From: Candidatus Magasanikbacteria bacterium RIFCSPLOWO2_02_FULL_44_11
GTDB lineage: Bacteria > Patescibacteriota > Patescibacteriia > Magasanikbacterales > GWA2-37-8
NCBI GenBank assembly: GCA_001783035.1
Contig: MFQK01000007.1
Coordinates: forward strand, 2,578-11,141
Length of the DNA stretch: 8,564 nucleotides
Direction: 5' to 3'
Of this stretch, positions 7,900-8,564 are shown one piece after another (the first letter of the stretch is position 1; each line of letters starts with the position of its first letter). The notes under the pieces are model-generated. The model saw nothing but the letters and a program-made list of their open reading frames with translations. It did no database searches and was not told the origin of the DNA. Both the position numbers and the translations under genes were made by a program.

Positions 7900-8298
7900 A
7901 TGTCACTCAGATTGTACCTGTGGATTATGTCACTTGGCACCTTTTTTTGTTGGGTAGCCTGGTTTTTTGTCATTATAAAATTAGCTCCTGAAGAGGCCGG
8001 TTTTATGGGTCTAATGTTTTTTTACATGAGCTTGTTTTTGGCAATTGTCGGTACTTTTTCAGTGCTTGGCTTTTTATTCCGTCTGCTGCGTCTGAAAAAC
8101 GACCAACTGGTCTTTCGGCATGTCCGACATACTTTCCGACAAAGCATACTGATTGGGGTATTCTTGATTAGCCTCCTGATGCTTAAAGCCAACGAGGCTA
8201 TAACTTGGTGGATAGTTACCCTCTTATTGTTACTATTATTCCTCATTGAAGCTATTCTTTCGACAAGACGAAAGTTCAATAATGTTGACTATGTTTAA
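7900..8298 (+). CDS. Four-helix membrane protein of unknown function next to mreB
   Basis: The 132-residue protein is nearly all membrane: hydrophobic segments at about residues 5-27, 34-62, 81-96 and 101-121, separated by a basic loop RLLRLKNDQLVFRHVRHTFRQ (61-81) and ending in the basic tail STRRKFNN. By the positive-inside rule the loop and tail should face the cytoplasm. It carries no enzyme motif. Features such as PEEAGF, FLAIVGTFS, F.LFRLLR, FRQS and EAITWW match, from memory, an uncharacterised family common in Patescibacteria; this is unverified. The 3' end overlaps mreB by 8 bases (17 if mreB starts earlier), so the two are probably co-expressed. A role linked to the cell envelope or to MreB is inference from position only. 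The start is the ATG that coincides with the predicted transcription start; no Shine-Dalgarno site is present. Confidence 0.88.
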   Translation: MSLRLYLWIMSLGTFFCWVAWFFVIIKLAPEEAGFMGLMFFYMSLFLAIVGTFSVLGFLFRLLRLKNDQLVFRHVRHTFRQSILIGVFLISLLMLKANEAITWWIVTLLLLLLFLIEAILSTRRKFNNVDYV

Positions 8299-8564
8299 TG
8301 GTTTTTTTAATAGGTTCCGAAAAGAAATAGGAGTTGACTTAGGTACCGCGAATACGCTTGTTTATGTGAAAGATCGCGGTATTGTCATAAACGAACCAAG
8401 CGTAGTCGCGGTTAATACTAAAACCGAACAAATTCTGGCAGTCGGACATGAAGCAAAAAATATGCTTGGCAAGACGCCACCGCATATTATTACGACACGA
8501 CCGCTTACCAATGGCATCATCTCGGATTTTGAAGTAGCTGAAAAAATGCTTCGCTATTTTGTAG
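8291..8564 (+). CDS. mreB: Rod-shape-determining protein MreB, N-terminal part (runs off window)
   Basis: MreB is the bacterial actin homologue that forms membrane-bound ATP-dependent filaments and guides lateral cell-wall synthesis with MreC, MreD, RodA and PBP2. The 91 visible codons cover about a quarter of the usual 330-350. The phosphate-binding loop VDLGTANTLVYV is at residues 15-26, followed by IVINEPSVVAVN (31-42), ILAVGHEAKNMLGKTP (48-63), TRPLTNGIISDFEV (69-82) and EKMLRYF (84-90), all MreB signatures; MreB-like Mbl shares many of them. The opening FNGFFNRFRKEIG could be the amphipathic membrane-binding segment known in many MreBs. The frame is open to the last base. ATG 8291 is preferred because it gives the usual short N-terminus; ATG 8282 in the same frame would add MLT. 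Both overlap the upstream membrane-protein gene, and neither has a Shine-Dalgarno site. Confidence 0.96.
   Translation, partial: MFNGFFNRFRKEIGVDLGTANTLVYVKDRGIVINEPSVVAVNTKTEQILAVGHEAKNMLGKTPPHIITTRPLTNGIISDFEVAEKMLRYFV

Overview
This window looks like ordinary core chromosome of a small-genome bacterium, most likely a member of the Candidate Phyla Radiation (Patescibacteria, Parcubacteria-like). The lineage call is inference. It rests on tightly packed one-directional genes with stop/start overlaps, almost no Shine-Dalgarno sites, start codons lying at or near predicted transcription starts, and a four-helix membrane protein plus a single-anchor 'GYGDR' protein that both resemble uncharacterised proteins I recall from that group. 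All genes supported here are on the + strand. I see no rRNA, tRNA, CRISPR array, insertion sequence, prophage or attachment site.

Region 1 (1-3443) is the end of an ATP synthase operon with an appended tail. It holds the last 209 codons of atpD (F1 beta), then atpC (F1 epsilon), a complete ABC half-transporter of the exporter type, and a small membrane-anchored protein of unknown function. The first three genes are joined by TAATG overlaps and the fourth starts 5 bases after the third. A clear intrinsic terminator (3418-3443) closes the unit.

Region 2 (3425-4557) is rlmN, the radical-SAM 23S rRNA A2503 methyltransferase. Its probable promoter overlaps the preceding terminator and leaves a leader of only about 2-4 bases.

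Region 3 (4578-7863) has a promoter with a perfect TATAAT. It drives a 980-residue SF1A (UvrD/Rep) helicase fused to a C-terminal PD-(D/E)XK nuclease with an apparent AddB/Cas4-type four-cysteine Fe-S site. A 97-residue DUF721/DciA-like protein overlaps its stop codon. Together they suggest a DNA end-processing or replication-repair pair.

Region 4 (7865-8564) begins with a near-consensus promoter whose predicted start coincides with the A of the ATG, so the mRNA is probably leaderless. It encodes a four-helix membrane protein that overlaps the start of mreB, the actin-like shape protein. mreB runs off the window after 91 codons. No non-coding stretch exceeds about 75 bases, so there is no unexplained large gap.
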